Shown here piece after piece: positions 1-8,895 of a stretch of 34,911 nucleotides of DNA. The DNA is from Bacteroidales bacterium (GTDB lineage: Bacteria; Bacteroidota; Bacteroidia; Bacteroidales; P3). The DNA is taken from positions 1-34,911 of the forward strand of contig JAFWQP010000103.1 in assembly GCA_017509045.1 (NCBI GenBank), in the 5' to 3' direction. The notes under the pieces are model-generated. The model made no database searches. It worked only from the letters and a program-made list of their open reading frames with translations, and was not told the origin of the DNA. The position numbers were made by a program, and so were the translations under genes. Numbering within the stretch: the first letter of the stretch is position 1; every line of letters begins with the position of its first letter.

Positions 1-137
1 TCTCCAACGGCAAACTCGAAGGCATCAACAATAAAATCAAAACCATGAAACGGCAGGCCTATGGCTACAGAGACATGCCCTTCTTCAAACTCAAACTCCT
101 CTCCCTACACGACTCCACCTATCCATTTAGCGGATGA
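1..137 (+). CDS. ISL3-type transposase, C-terminal end (cut by window edge)
   Basis: An open frame enters from the left edge (codons from base 3) and stops with TGA at 135-137. The 44 visible residues begin SNGKLEGINNKIK and go on to a KRQAYGYRDMPFFKLK stretch. This is the typical end of ISL3 (DDE_Tnp_ISL3) transposases, where 'SNG.vEG.NnkIK..kR.ayGyrn...f..r' follows the last catalytic acidic residue. The catalytic core lies outside the window, so I cannot say whether the element is intact. It points toward mutB and lies about 320 bases from it, where the small mutase subunit gene would normally be expected. The element's terminal inverted repeat may lie in the spacer that follows, but without the left end I cannot identify it. 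Confidence 0.75.
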   Translation, partial: SNGKLEGINNKIKTMKRQAYGYRDMPFFKLKLLSLHDSTYPFSG

Positions 138-144
138 ACCCAAC

Positions 145-350
145 TTTTTCAGTCCCTGCGGGACTTGGGGGAGGGATTACTATTATGATAAACAAAAATG
201 TTGTCCTTTGTTGTCTTAGTTGTCTTTGATAAAAAATGCCCCCTTGGGGGCTTGGATTTTAGACAACTTTGACAACATTGACAACTCTTTTAGTCCCTGC
301 GGGACGTGGGGCAGGATGGCCTACTATAGAATGTTGTCTTCGTTGTCTTC
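145..350. repeat. Iterated-word spacer: REP-like hairpins plus TTGTC array
   Basis: This spacer between the transposase and mutB is highly structured. The hairpin GTCCC-TGC-GGGAC occurs twice in direct orientation (152-164, 293-305), each copy followed by a G-rich stretch and TACTAT. Between them TTGTC recurs at 201, 211 and 220 (steps of 10 and 9), then its complement GACAA at 262, 271 and 280 (steps of 9). The two triplets form a long imperfect inverted repeat whose centre is a GC-rich dyad (238-251, six pairs and a TT loop). Two more TTGTC words follow at 334 and 343. I see no coding potential. The same architecture with other words recurs at 15564-15635 and 17062-17407. Confidence 0.85.
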
Positions 351-404
351 AAGAAAAGAAAACAAAAAGTAGGGATAAAAGGTTATTATATTAAAAAAAA
401 TTAT

Positions 405-412
405 TATATTTG
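405..412 (+). promoter_or_regulatory. Bacteroidetes -7 box for mutB
   Basis: TATATTTG fits the TAnnTTTG consensus of the primary Bacteroidetes sigma factor and lies 42 bases ahead of the chosen ATG. No good TTTG is visible at the expected -33 position, so this is a half-supported promoter. Its presence suggests mutB is expressed on its own rather than from an upstream mutase gene. Confidence 0.5.
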
Positions 413-454
413 CAATTCATAGTGATTTGAATATAATAATATAAAAGATTGATA

Positions 455-2608
455 ATGAGACCAGATTTTTCAAAAGTTGACTTCCGTGCCGCAAAGGAAA
501 ACAAAGAATCCTTTGTGCAATGGGAGAAAGAAAACGGTATTCAGAAGAGCTGGCAGACGCCGGAGCAGATAGATGTGAAGCCCGTATACGGCAAGGACGA
601 CCTTGCTGGGATGGAGCATCTGAATTATGCAGCGGGTATAGCTCCTTTCCTGCGTGGACCATACAGCACGATGTATGTGATGCGCCCATGGACGGTGAGA
701 CAGTATGCCGGTTTTTCGACCGCTGAGGAGTCGAACGCTTTCTATCGCCGCAATATTGCTGCAGGTCAGAAGGGTTTGAGTTGCGCCTTCGACTTGGCAA
801 CACACCGTGGCTACGACTCGGACCATGAGCGCGTGGTGGGTGATGTGGGTAAGGCCGGTGTGGCTGTGGACAGCATACTGGATATGAAGATTCTGTTCGA
901 CCAGATTGATTTGGGCAAGATGTCGGTGTCGATGACGATGAACGGCGCTGTACTGCCAATTCTGGCATTCTATATCATCGCTGCGGAAGAGCAGGGTGTG
1001 CCTCAGGAGCAGTTGCAAGGCACCATCCAGAACGACATCCTAAAGGAGTTTATGGTGCGCAACACCTATATCTATCCTCCGCTGCCGTCGATGAAGATTA
1101 TTGCTGACATATTTGAATATACGTCGAAGCACATGCCCAAGTTCAACAGTATCTCGATTTCGGGATACCACATGCAGGAAGCAGGCGCTACGGCCGACAT
1201 CGAGTTGGCATATACACTGGCCGACGGACTGGAGTATTTGCGCGCCGGTATCAATGCAGGCATGAGCGTGGACGACTTCGCACCTCGGCTGAGCTTCTTC
1301 TGGGGCGTGGGTATGAACCACTTTATGGAGATTGCCAAGATGCGCGCGGCACGTATGCTGTGGGCCAAGATTGTGAATCAGTTCAACCCGAAGAACCCCA
1401 AGTCGCTGGCGTTGCGCACGCACTGCCAGACCTCGGGATGGAGCCTGACGGAACAAGACCCATTCAACAACGTGGCACGTACCTGCATCGAGGCTATGGG
1501 GGCAGCACTGGGTCATACGCAGAGCTTGCATACCAACGCATTGGACGAGGCTATCGCCCTACCGACCGACTTCAGCGCACGTATTGCCCGTAACACGCAG
1601 ATTTATCTGCAAGAAGAGACCAATATCTGCCGCGTGGTAGACCCATGGGCTGGCAGTTACTATGTGGAGAGCCTGACGCATGAGCTAGCACACCGCGCTT
1701 GGGCACATATCCAAGAGGTGGAAAGCCTCGGCGGTATGGCAAAGGCTATTGAAAGCGGAGTGCCGAAGATGCGTATCGAGGAGGCCTCGGCAAGAAAGCA
1801 GAGCCGTATCGACAGCAATGTGGACACGATTGTGGGTATCAATAAGTACCGTCTTGACCACGAAGACCCCATCGAGACCTTGGAGGTGGACAATACCGCC
1901 GTGCGTAAGGCCCAGATTGAGCGTTTGGCCAAGTTGCGCGCCGAGCGTAACAACGAAGAGGTTCAGGCAGCACTGAACGCACTGACCGAATGTGCCAAGA
2001 GCGGCAAGGGCAACCTGCTAGAGCTTTCGATTGATGCAGCCCGCAAGCGCGCATCGCTGGGCGAAATCAGCTATGCATTGGAGAAAGTCTACGGACGTTA
2101 TAAAGCAAAAATCAACCTTATCAGCAACGTGTATAGTACTCAGACAAAAGATAGCGACAGTTTCAAGAAGGCACAGTCACTGACTGACGAGTTTGCCAAG
2201 TTGGAAGGTCGTCGCCCCCGCATCATGGTGGCAAAGATGGGTCAGGATGGTCACGACCGCGGAGCCAAGGTGGTTGCCACAGGCTATGCCGACCTAGGTT
2301 TCGACGTAGATATGGGCCCGCTGTTCCAAACTCCTGCCGAAGCGGCCAAACAGGCCGTGGAAAACGATGTCCACATTTTGGGTGTAAGCTCACTGGCCGC
2401 AGGTCACAAGACTTTGGTTCCCCAAGTAATCGAAGAGCTAAAGAAACTCGGCCGTGAGGACATCATGGTTGTCGTGGGAGGTGTCATTCCGCCGCAGGAC
2501 TATGATTTCCTCTTCCAATCGGGAGCCGCCTGCATCTTTGGTCCTGGCACTGTCATCAGCGAGAGCGCCATTAAGATGATGGAGCTGCTGTTGGCCTCCA
2601 GAAAATAG
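455..2608 (+). CDS. mutB: Methylmalonyl-CoA mutase, large (catalytic) subunit
   Basis: Adenosylcobalamin-dependent isomerisation of succinyl-CoA and (R)-methylmalonyl-CoA, a step of the succinate-propionate pathway common in Bacteroidales. The 717-residue product has the usual length. The N-terminal TIM-barrel part contains [28 protein letters not shown] and [13 protein letters not shown]. The C-terminal cobalamin domain shows the signature DGHDRG (lower-axial-ligand His), then SSLAAGH and [16 protein letters not shown] six bases upstream is also in frame, but I chose the ATG at 455 because the protein then starts [10 protein letters not shown] like its relatives. A strong hairpin terminator follows directly. 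Odd point: the small subunit gene mutA, usually just upstream, is absent; a transposase end and repeats are there instead. Whether mutA is elsewhere in the genome is unknown. Confidence 0.95.
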   Translation: MRPDFSKVDFRAAKENKESFVQWEKENGIQKSWQTPEQIDVKPVYGKDDLAGMEHLNYAAGIAPFLRGPYSTMYVMRPWTVRQYAGFSTAEESNAFYRRNIAAGQKGLSCAFDLATHRGYDSDHERVVGDVGKAGVAVDSILDMKILFDQIDLGKMSVSMTMNGAVLPILAFYIIAAEEQGVPQEQLQGTIQNDILKEFMVRNTYIYPPLPSMKIIADIFEYTSKHMPKFNSISISGYHMQEAGATADIELAYTLADGLEYLRAGINAGMSVDDFAPRLSFFWGVGMNHFMEIAKMRAARMLWAKIVNQFNPKNPKSLALRTHCQTSGWSLTEQDPFNNVARTCIEAMGAALGHTQSLHTNALDEAIALPTDFSARIARNTQIYLQEETNICRVVDPWAGSYYVESLTHELAHRAWAHIQEVESLGGMAKAIESGVPKMRIEEASARKQSRIDSNVDTIVGINKYRLDHEDPIETLEVDNTAVRKAQIERLAKLRAERNNEEVQAALNALTECAKSGKGNLLELSIDAARKRASLGEISYALEKVYGRYKAKINLISNVYSTQTKDSDSFKKAQSLTDEFAKLEGRRPRIMVAKMGQDGHDRGAKVVATGYADLGFDVDMGPLFQTPAEAAKQAVENDVHILGVSSLAAGHKTLVPQVIEELKKLGREDIMVVVGGVIPPQDYDFLFQSGAACIFGPGTVISESAIKMMELLLASRK

Positions 2609-2639
2609 GCACAGAATACTTGTTTTTGTATCCATTAAT

Positions 2640-2676
2640 AAACTTTGCCGCCCCCACGACGGCAAAGTTTTTTTAT
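2640..2676 (+). terminator. Rho-independent terminator after mutB
   Basis: A 10-bp stem AACTTTGCCG (2641-2650) pairs with CGGCAAAGTT (2660-2669), with a short C-rich loop and a T run of seven or more behind it. It starts about 30 bases after the mutB stop, so mutB is probably monocistronic. Confidence 0.9.
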
Positions 2677-2692
2677 GACAAACGACTTTTTT

Positions 2693-2723
2693 TTTGCCAT
2701 TTAAAAAAAAAGTTGTAATTTTG
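2693..2723 (+). promoter_or_regulatory. Promoter for DUF177-rpmF
   Basis: TTTG (2693-2696), 19 bases of spacer, then TAATTTTG (2716-2723): an exact match to the Bacteroidetes TTTG-N19/21-TAnnTTTG arrangement. It lies 22 bases before the DUF177 start codon, so the leader is short. Confidence 0.75.
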
Positions 2724-2745
2724 CAAACTCAATAAGAGTGCAGAA

Positions 2746-3285
2746 ATGAGACCAAAAGTCGATACAGTTGTCCAGTTTAGTGGTTTAAGTACAGGTAAAT
2801 ACGAGTATAGTTATGTGTTGGACAACACCTTCTTTGAGGGGTACGAAAATGAAGATTTGAGGGAAGGAAAAGTCGATTTTGAGGTGACTTTGGAGCGTCA
2901 CGAGCGCATGTTGATGTTCACTTTTTTATTCAAAGGAGAGGTGAAAACCACATGCGACCGTTGTTTGGGAGAGATGAGCGTGCCGTTGGAGGGTGAGGAG
3001 CATCTGTGTGTGAAATTCAGCGACACTGAGACGAGTGATGACGAGAATGTGGTTTATCTTCCCGAGAGCGCGTACCAAATAGACCTTGCCCAATGGATGT
3101 ATGAGTATGTGGCAGTGCGTATGCCCATACAACATGTCCACCCGGAGGGCGAATGCGACCCAGAGATGCTTCAGTTCCTTACGGATGAAGCAACGGAGCG
3201 AGAGGGTGAGGATGATGTGAGAGAGTTGGGTGAGGGTGAGAGCGATCCACGCTGGGACGCATTAAAACAATTATTAGATAAATAA
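2746..3285 (+). CDS. DUF177 (YceD-like) protein, rpmF partner
   Basis: 179 residues. It resembles the DUF177/YceD family, linked in the literature to 23S rRNA accumulation and almost always encoded just upstream of rpmF, as here (21 bases apart). The visible signature is a CDRC pair (C70 and C73) in 'KTTCDRCLGEMSVPLEGE', followed by a conserved acidic 'YQIDLAQWMYEYVAVRMPIQHVH' segment. The C-terminus is strongly acidic. It probably acts in the cytoplasm on ribosome assembly, but the biochemical role is not settled. The own promoter upstream and the terminator after rpmF make this a two-gene operon. Confidence 0.85.
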   Translation: MRPKVDTVVQFSGLSTGKYEYSYVLDNTFFEGYENEDLREGKVDFEVTLERHERMLMFTFLFKGEVKTTCDRCLGEMSVPLEGEEHLCVKFSDTETSDDENVVYLPESAYQIDLAQWMYEYVAVRMPIQHVHPEGECDPEMLQFLTDEATEREGEDDVRELGEGESDPRWDALKQLLDK

Positions 3286-3306
3286 ACAAATAAAAAAATA
3301 ATAATT

Positions 3307-3492
3307 ATGCCACATCCAAAACACAGATTCTCGCAGACTCGCACAGCGAAACGCAGAACACACGACAGTTTGGAGAAAGCCCAGCTCACTACGTGCAGCA
3401 ATTGCGGCGCTCCTGTAATGTACCACCACGTATGTCCCGAATGCGGATATTACAGAGGTAAACTTGCCATCGAAAAGAATACTGAGGCATAA
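3307..3492 (+). CDS. rpmF: 50S ribosomal protein L32
   Basis: 61 residues beginning MPHPKHRFSQTRTAKRR, the standard bacterial L32 N-terminus. Two cysteine pairs, CSNC and CPEC, form the zinc-ribbon version of the protein. It is a structural component of the large ribosomal subunit. It follows the DUF177 gene, the widely conserved order. In many Bacteroidales fabH comes next in the same operon; here a terminator and opposing genes follow instead. Confidence 0.97.
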   Translation: MPHPKHRFSQTRTAKRRTHDSLEKAQLTTCSNCGAPVMYHHVCPECGYYRGKLAIEKNTEA

Positions 3493-3519
3493 GCCAAAAG
3501 TTCTTTTTGTGGAACAATA

Positions 3520-3555
3520 AGCCCGCCCATTCCAAAAGAATGTGCGGGCTACTTT
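3520..3555. terminator. Bidirectional terminator between rpmF and rimO
   Basis: Stem AGCCCGC (3520-3526) pairs with GCGGGCT (3544-3550). The inner arms CATTC and GAATG extend the pairing to about 12 bp around a CAAAA loop. T-rich sequence follows on the plus side and A-rich sequence precedes it, so it can serve both rpmF (plus) and the rimO operon (minus). Confidence 0.85.
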
Positions 3556-3573
3556 TATATTGGATGCCGTCCG

Positions 3574-4872
3574 CTATACTGCCACTAATTCGGCAAAAAG
3601 GTCGTTCTCGAGAGCCTGTGTAATGCGGGCTTGATAGAACTCGCCTACGCGAAGCGGTGCGGTATCGGGGATAAGAATCTCATCATCTATGTCGGGGCTG
3701 TCGTATTCGGTGCGACCGACGTAATGGGAACCTTCATGACGATCGATAATAACACGGTAGTTATGGCCTACACGGGCTTGGTTTTTGGCTAGGGATATCT
3801 GCTCTTGGATGGCCATGAGTTCGCTGACACGGCGCTGTTTTTCCTCTTCGCTGACAGTGTCGAGGAGCTTTTCTGCGGGTGTTCCTTCTTCGGGTGAGTA
3901 GGCAAAACAGCCCATGCGGTCGAACCGCGCCTCGCGAACAAATTGTTTGAGTTCCTCAAACTCGGCTTCGGTTTCGCCGGGGTAGCCTACGATGAGGGTA
4001 GTGCGGATGCATACGTCGGGGAGTTGCGCGCGGAAGGTATTGAGAAGGCTGAGAGTGCCCTCACGGTCGATACCTCGCTGCATAGAGGACAAAATTCGGC
4101 TGTTGATGTGTTGGAGAGGGATGTCAATGTAATTGCAGATGTTGTCGTAACGACGGATAACATCAATAGCATCGACAGGGAAAGAGGTTGGATAAGTGTA
4201 GTGGAGGCGTATCCACGAGGCGCCGCTTTCGGTGGCAAGACGTTCAAGAAGGTCGCCCAGACGACGTTTGCCATAGAGGTCGAGACCATAGTAGGTGGTG
4301 TCCTGCGAAATGACGATGATTTCCTTTGCCCCGTCCGCCACGAGGGCCTTAGCTTCTTCAACAAGTTCGTCGATGGGACGTGACACATGCTTGCCACGAA
4401 TTAGGGGAATAGCACAATAGGAGCAACTTCGGTTGCAGCCTTCGGCGATTTTGAGATAGGCGTAGTGGGTGGGGGTACTAGTTTGCCGCAGTTGTGCAAA
4501 GGAGTTGTCGGAATTGGTGAGTTTGTCCCATTCATGCACACCGTACCACGCATCAACTTCAGGCATCTCGGCAATCAATTGATCACGGTAACGCTCTACA
4601 AGGCAGCCTACGGCTATAAGTTTGCGACGACGACCATCGCGAGCATGACGCTGGTTGAAGTACTTCTTGGCTTGAATCTGCTCAAGCAGCACGTTTATGG
4701 ACTCCTCTTTAGCATCGCCAATAAAGCCACAGGTGTTGACGATGACGGTGTCGCAATCGTTCTTATCACGGTCGAAATAGATGGTGTGGCCAGCCTTAGT
4801 GAAGTGCCCGGCTACGTTCTCCGAATCAACAGTGTTTTTGCTACACCCAAGGGTGATAATATTGATTTTCAA
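3574..4872 (-). CDS. rimO: Ribosomal protein uS12 methylthiotransferase
   Basis: Radical-SAM enzyme that methylthiolates the conserved aspartate of ribosomal protein S12. Counting from the chosen start, the N-terminal UPF0004 domain has three cluster cysteines (C10 in TLGCSKN, C48 in NTCGF, C90 in VGCLVER). The radical-SAM motif is C146-x3-C150-x2-C153 (EGCNRSCSYCAIP), and a TRAM domain follows at the C-terminus. An ATG at 4920 would add 16 residues, but they overlap the end of ftsY and do not look like the family. I prefer the TTG at 4872, which gives MKINIITLGCSKN and 432 residues, 10 bases after the ftsY stop. Last gene of the minus-strand operon. Confidence 0.93.
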   Translation of the reverse strand: MKINIITLGCSKNTVDSENVAGHFTKAGHTIYFDRDKNDCDTVIVNTCGFIGDAKEESINVLLEQIQAKKYFNQRHARDGRRRKLIAVGCLVERYRDQLIAEMPEVDAWYGVHEWDKLTNSDNSFAQLRQTSTPTHYAYLKIAEGCNRSCSYCAIPLIRGKHVSRPIDELVEEAKALVADGAKEIIVISQDTTYYGLDLYGKRRLGDLLERLATESGASWIRLHYTYPTSFPVDAIDVIRRYDNICNYIDIPLQHINSRILSSMQRGIDREGTLSLLNTFRAQLPDVCIRTTLIVGYPGETEAEFEELKQFVREARFDRMGCFAYSPEEGTPAEKLLDTVSEEEKQRRVSELMAIQEQISLAKNQARVGHNYRVIIDRHEGSHYVGRTEYDSPDIDDEILIPDTAPLRVGEFYQARITQALENDLFAELVAV

Positions 4873-4882
4873 TGGTAAAATG

Positions 4883-5830
4883 TTATTTTTCAAACAAACT
4901 GTCGACAAACTCGTCGGCATTGAACACTTGCAGGTCGGTCATTTTCTCGCCAAGGCCAATATAGCGAACAGGTATTTTGAACTGGTCGCTAATGCCGATG
5001 ATGACACCGCCTTTGGCCGTACCGTCTAGTTTAGTAAGTGCTAAGGCATTGACATCGGTAGCTGCGGTGAATTGCTTGGCCTGCTCTATGGCGTTCTGCC
5101 CAGTGCTAGCATCAAGTACGAGAAGTATTTCGTGAGGTGCATCAGGCATAAGTTTTTGCATCACTTTTTTTATCTTGCCCAGCTCGTTCATCAACCCAAT
5201 CTTGTTGTGGAGACGACCAGCAGTGTCAATAAGCACCACGTCCATATCTTTGGAAAGGGCAGACTGGAGCGTATCGTAAGCCACCGAAGCCGGGTCCGCA
5301 TTCATGCCCTGCTGCACAATGGGAACACCCACTCGGTCAGCCCAAAGTTGTAGCTGCTCAACGGCTGCGGCACGGAAGGTGTCGGCGGCACCGAGCATCA
5401 CCTTCTTTCCGGCTTGTTTATATTGATAAGCCAGCTTGGCGATGGTAGTGGTCTTCCCCACCCCGTTGACACCGACTACAAGCACCACGTATGGTTTATG
5501 AGGCAAGGGGGCGTCGAAATCCTCTGGGAAGACTCCATCGTGCTTTTTAAGCAGCGTAGCAATCTCAGCCCGCAGGATGGAATTGAGCTCGTTTGTGCTA
5601 ATGTATTTGTCACGTTTGATACGTTCTTGAAGCTTGTCGATAATCTTCAAGGTAGTCTCTACCCCAACATCAGAAGTGATAAGTGTCTCTTCAAGGTTAT
5701 CGAGAACACTGTCGTCGACGGTCGATTTACCCAAGATACTCTTGGAGAGCTTGGCAAAGAAGCTTTCTTTGGTCTTGGAGAGACCTTGGTCAAGGGTCTC
5801 CTTCTTTTCTTTTCTACTGAATAGGCCCAT
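4883..5830 (-). CDS. ftsY: Signal recognition particle receptor FtsY
   Basis: 315 residues. SRP-type GTPase that docks ribosome-nascent-chain/SRP complexes at the membrane. An N-domain of about 100 residues precedes the G-domain. The P-loop is GVNGVGKTTT (120-129), followed by DTFRAAAVEQL, the G3 motif DTAGR and the G4 motif TKLDGTAKGG. The acidic A-domain seen in E. coli FtsY is absent, leaving only a short charged start (MGLFSRKEKK), which is normal for this phylum. It sits between the thioredoxin-like gene (33 bases upstream) and rimO. Confidence 0.95.
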   Translation of the reverse strand: MGLFSRKEKKETLDQGLSKTKESFFAKLSKSILGKSTVDDSVLDNLEETLITSDVGVETTLKIIDKLQERIKRDKYISTNELNSILRAEIATLLKKHDGVFPEDFDAPLPHKPYVVLVVGVNGVGKTTTIAKLAYQYKQAGKKVMLGAADTFRAAAVEQLQLWADRVGVPIVQQGMNADPASVAYDTLQSALSKDMDVVLIDTAGRLHNKIGLMNELGKIKKVMQKLMPDAPHEILLVLDASTGQNAIEQAKQFTAATDVNALALTKLDGTAKGGVIIGISDQFKIPVRYIGLGEKMTDLQVFNADEFVDSLFEK

Positions 5831-5863
5831 GGTATATTTGTTTTAGGTTGGTCGATTAAGAAG

Positions 5864-6430
5864 TTATTCGCCAGCAAGTTTAGCGTTCATCGTGGGGCGT
5901 ATCTCCTTATCAAATATCTGCTGATATTTTTCGAAAGAGTATCGCTTATTATCGCCCGAAGCAAAATACCAAAGCACAACCACGAGGTCGTTGGCAGATT
6001 GGTAGCCCTGTAGGACGGTGAGCTGAGACTGGTCAGTCTTGAACACTCCAAACGAGGGAAATCCCATCTTGGCACCCAAAACCTTTTTGGCAAAGGAATG
6101 AGAACTCGGTCGGTTGCCTGGTGCGGCAGCGACGTTGTTATACTTGCTTCCATGCCATGTGAATTCAGAGTTACCCTCAGCGTTGAACTTCACAGGGATG
6201 TAGTACTTGTTTAGGATAAGTGCCACGGTTGGGTCGGTAAATGTTTCGCGATCCATCTTCTTGCACCATCCGCACCATGAGGTATAGAAATCGACGAAAT
6301 AGAGCTTTGTATTGCCCTTCGTGTCGGTCTTGGCAGCCTGTTCGATGGTCTTCCATTCTATTTGTTGTGCCTGTACATTGGCTCCCATAAGGAGGCCGAG
6401 TGTGAGGAATAAAAGTATTTTTGTCTTCAT
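5864..6430 (-). CDS. Secreted thioredoxin-like protein (CGWC)
   Basis: 188 residues from the preferred ATG at 6430. A 15-residue upstream extension is possible, but it would place charged sequence ahead of a good signal peptide (MKTKILLFLTLGLLMGANVQA, cleavage before QQ). The redox centre is WCGWCKKMD with C53 and C56, in the thioredoxin_7/DUF255-like arrangement 'VDFYTSWCGWCKKMDRETF.D..V...LN..yipVkfnaEG'. It probably acts in the periplasm as a disulfide reductase or as a module of an oxidative-folding pathway; the substrate is unknown. It lies 26 bases downstream of the SpoIID-like gene. Confidence 0.8.
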   Translation of the reverse strand: MKTKILLFLTLGLLMGANVQAQQIEWKTIEQAAKTDTKGNTKLYFVDFYTSWCGWCKKMDRETFTDPTVALILNKYYIPVKFNAEGNSEFTWHGSKYNNVAAAPGNRPSSHSFAKKVLGAKMGFPSFGVFKTDQSQLTVLQGYQSANDLVVVLWYFASGDNKRYSFEKYQQIFDKEIRPTMNAKLAGE

Positions 6431-6456
6431 TGTAATATGTATTTTATCAATAATGT

Positions 6457-7785
6457 TTACCAATCGTATTTCCAATCAGTCTCCAATTCATCGGCGAAGG
6501 GGTCGTACACTTCTTCACGTTCTTCACGGTCACGTACTCGGAACAGTCGTCCCAGCCAGTCTTCCTTTTTCGACTTGGTTTGAGTGTTTTTCTGTTTGTC
6601 TTCCTCGATGATTTGGGATATCTGTTGGATGTAGTTTTCGACGTAAGAATGAGGATAAGCGTCATTGTGGCGGATGTGTGACCCCGTATAATAGTGATGG
6701 ATAATACTGTCGTATCCGATACCGAGATTAACCATGCGTATGGTTCCCTCCTGACTCAGCCCCACTCCATGACCAAAACCATGACCCGATAATGTAAGGC
6801 GGTTCGAAACTGTGTCGTAAATAACGGAAAAGAAGGTTGATTTAAGTTGGAAGTCGGAACGAACACGAGTCAGAGGGACGCCACAAATGCGCGACTTTCT
6901 TTCCGACTGGCTAAAGGTAAGGAGTTCGTTGCGAAGGCTGTCGTTATGAATGTCCACCTTATGTTTGTTGGCAAAGTAGTTCAGCCATTTATCTTTATCA
7001 ACGACTTTAACCCATTCGCTTTGCCGCATGTGGTAAGAGAAAGTGTCAGGGACCGAACGAAGGTAAGGCAAAGCCGAACGCCATACATCCTCGGAATTGG
7101 CGGTTTGCCCACCGCTATTGGAGTGGAAGGGTGCGTCAATAAGGTTGCCTTCATCATCCACGATGGTCATACCGCTGCTAAGCATGGTGCCCAACATGAT
7201 ATCAGGGCGCACACAACGGTTGAGATAGGCCTGACAATGCACTTGGTCGCAAAAATTATAGCCTTCCGACTTGTGCTTATTGATGTTTTTCATTGCCCAA
7301 GTGCGGGAAATAATAGCTTGGACACGGAAAATGTCGGGGTCGTCGCCATAGATTTCTGATTGAACCACACCCGCGATGTATGTCTCAAAATCAACGTCGT
7401 TTATTAAAAGTAGCTTACCTCCCTTGTTAACTTTGACATGAAGGTCGCCCTCGTATGTCCGATGCTTGATATTGCGGGGGTTCAAGCATAGGATGCAGGC
7501 AGTATCGTTGGCAGTGAAATGGATGGTATTATGATTACCGTAATTATAGCCATCAATGGTGATATGTACTTTTTGTCCCGCAGGGGTCAACTCGATAGAT
7601 TTACCCACACCTATCTCAGGTTCAATAAGGATAGTGTCATCGGCATAGATATTATACGTACCCAGGTCGAACGAGATAGCAATCTGGTCGATACTATTGT
7701 TTGAAAACAGCCGTACCTTCACTCGGTCGGCACGAACCACAGAGCCAAGTAACAGTAAGCAGATTATGAGCAGTATCTTCTTCAA
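6457..7785 (-). CDS. SpoIID/LytB domain protein (putative lytic transglycosylase)
   Basis: 442 residues with a signal peptide (MKKILLIICLLLLGSVVRA). The SpoIID/LytB fold runs from about residue 115 to 375. Landmarks are 'DFETYIAGVVQSEI' with the catalytic-type E144, 'RVQAIISRTWAMKN', 'CDQVHCQAY', 'FHSNSGGQTANSEDVW' (221-235) and 'GHGFGHGVGLSQEGT'. In spore formers SpoIID cleaves peptidoglycan glycan strands; non-sporulating Bacteroidetes carry such proteins widely, presumably for wall remodelling. A charged, KE-rich C-terminal tail follows the domain. The start overlaps the lpxB stop by 4 bases, indicating translational coupling. Confidence 0.85.
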   Translation of the reverse strand: MKKILLIICLLLLGSVVRADRVKVRLFSNNSIDQIAISFDLGTYNIYADDTILIEPEIGVGKSIELTPAGQKVHITIDGYNYGNHNTIHFTANDTACILCLNPRNIKHRTYEGDLHVKVNKGGKLLLINDVDFETYIAGVVQSEIYGDDPDIFRVQAIISRTWAMKNINKHKSEGYNFCDQVHCQAYLNRCVRPDIMLGTMLSSGMTIVDDEGNLIDAPFHSNSGGQTANSEDVWRSALPYLRSVPDTFSYHMRQSEWVKVVDKDKWLNYFANKHKVDIHNDSLRNELLTFSQSERKSRICGVPLTRVRSDFQLKSTFFSVIYDTVSNRLTLSGHGFGHGVGLSQEGTIRMVNLGIGYDSIIHHYYTGSHIRHNDAYPHSYVENYIQQISQIIEEDKQKNTQTKSKKEDWLGRLFRVRDREEREEVYDPFADELETDWKYDW

Positions 7786-8891
7786 GTCAGTTCATTTATT
7801 ATCTCTTGCGCAGCACGGTCGGAAGCACCGGCACTGCCCAAAAGGGTGTGGAGATAGGCATATTCATCAAGCATCCGCTGCCTAGAGTCCGCATTGATAG
7901 TAATATTCGAAAACTCGCTTTCCAGTTTGGCAACGTTCATATCGTCTTGAATCAATTCTGTCACAATCGGCCTATCGGCGATAAGGTTGACCAGGGAGAT
8001 ATATTTGATTCTCGTGCCAATCAGCCGCCTTGCTATCGCCACCGAGATGGCATTGGCCCGATAGCACACCACCTGAGGCACATTAAACAAGGCCGTTTCC
8101 AACGTAGCTGTGCCTGAGCACACAATAGCCGCGTACGCATTGCTCAATAGTCGGTAAGTCTGATCTCTTAGAATGGCAACGTTGTCTCGACTGCCAATCA
8201 ATTCGTGGTAGAAATTATCTTCTAGCAGCGACATTCCAGCCACCACATACTGATATTCGGGATGTCTGTCGGCCAATGTGAGCATCGTGGGTAGCACCCG
8301 TTTGATTTCCTGTCGGCGGCTGCCTGGCAGTAATGCTACGATAGGCTTTCCATACTCGAGTGCCTGAGCCGTATCTTCGCGATATTGTGCTACTGCATCA
8401 AGCAGGGGATGTCCTACATATACCGCTTGTGGGAAGTCGTTGTGGGCGTAGAAATCCTGCTCAAAGGGCAGAATAAAACACAACTTGTCGAGACATTTGC
8501 GCATGCCTTTGATGCGCCCCTTCTTCCAAGCCCATAGCTGCGGGGAGATATAATGGACAGTCTTGATACCATGCTGGTGCGCAAATTTCGCCATTTTGAG
8601 GTTGAATCCAGGATAATCAATGGTCACCAGAACGTCAGGCAGATATTGCAGTATGTCTTGTTTGCAGAAACGGATGTTTCCCAACACCGTGTGCAGATGC
8701 ATCACCACTTCCACGAATCCCATTATAGCCAAGTCGCGAATGTGTCGCACAGGCTCTCCTGCCACATCTTGCATAGCGTCGCCACCCCAGTAGCGGAATT
8801 GCGCGTCTGCATCATGACGCTGCAACGCCCGCATCAGATTGGCACCGTGTAGGTCGCCCGAAGCCTCGCCTGCAATGATGTAGTATCTCAT
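7782..8891 (-). CDS. lpxB: Lipid-A-disaccharide synthase
   Basis: 369 residues. GT19 glycosyltransferase that joins UDP-2,3-diacylglucosamine and lipid X in lipid A synthesis at the inner face of the membrane. Recognisable by the N-terminal 'IIAGEASGDLHGANLMRAL', then 'IDYPGFNLKMAKFAHQHGIKTVHYISPQLWAWKKGRIK', 'LPFEQDFY', 'VGHPLLD', 'LLPGSRRQEI' and 'CSGTATLETALFNVPQVVCYR'. Length is standard. It starts 4 bases after the small membrane-protein gene and overlaps the SpoIID-like gene by 4 bases. Confidence 0.96.
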   Translation of the reverse strand: MRYYIIAGEASGDLHGANLMRALQRHDADAQFRYWGGDAMQDVAGEPVRHIRDLAIMGFVEVVMHLHTVLGNIRFCKQDILQYLPDVLVTIDYPGFNLKMAKFAHQHGIKTVHYISPQLWAWKKGRIKGMRKCLDKLCFILPFEQDFYAHNDFPQAVYVGHPLLDAVAQYREDTAQALEYGKPIVALLPGSRRQEIKRVLPTMLTLADRHPEYQYVVAGMSLLEDNFYHELIGSRDNVAILRDQTYRLLSNAYAAIVCSGTATLETALFNVPQVVCYRANAISVAIARRLIGTRIKYISLVNLIADRPIVTELIQDDMNVAKLESEFSNITINADSRQRMLDEYAYLHTLLGSAGASDRAAQEIINELT

Positions 8892-8895
8892 ATCT

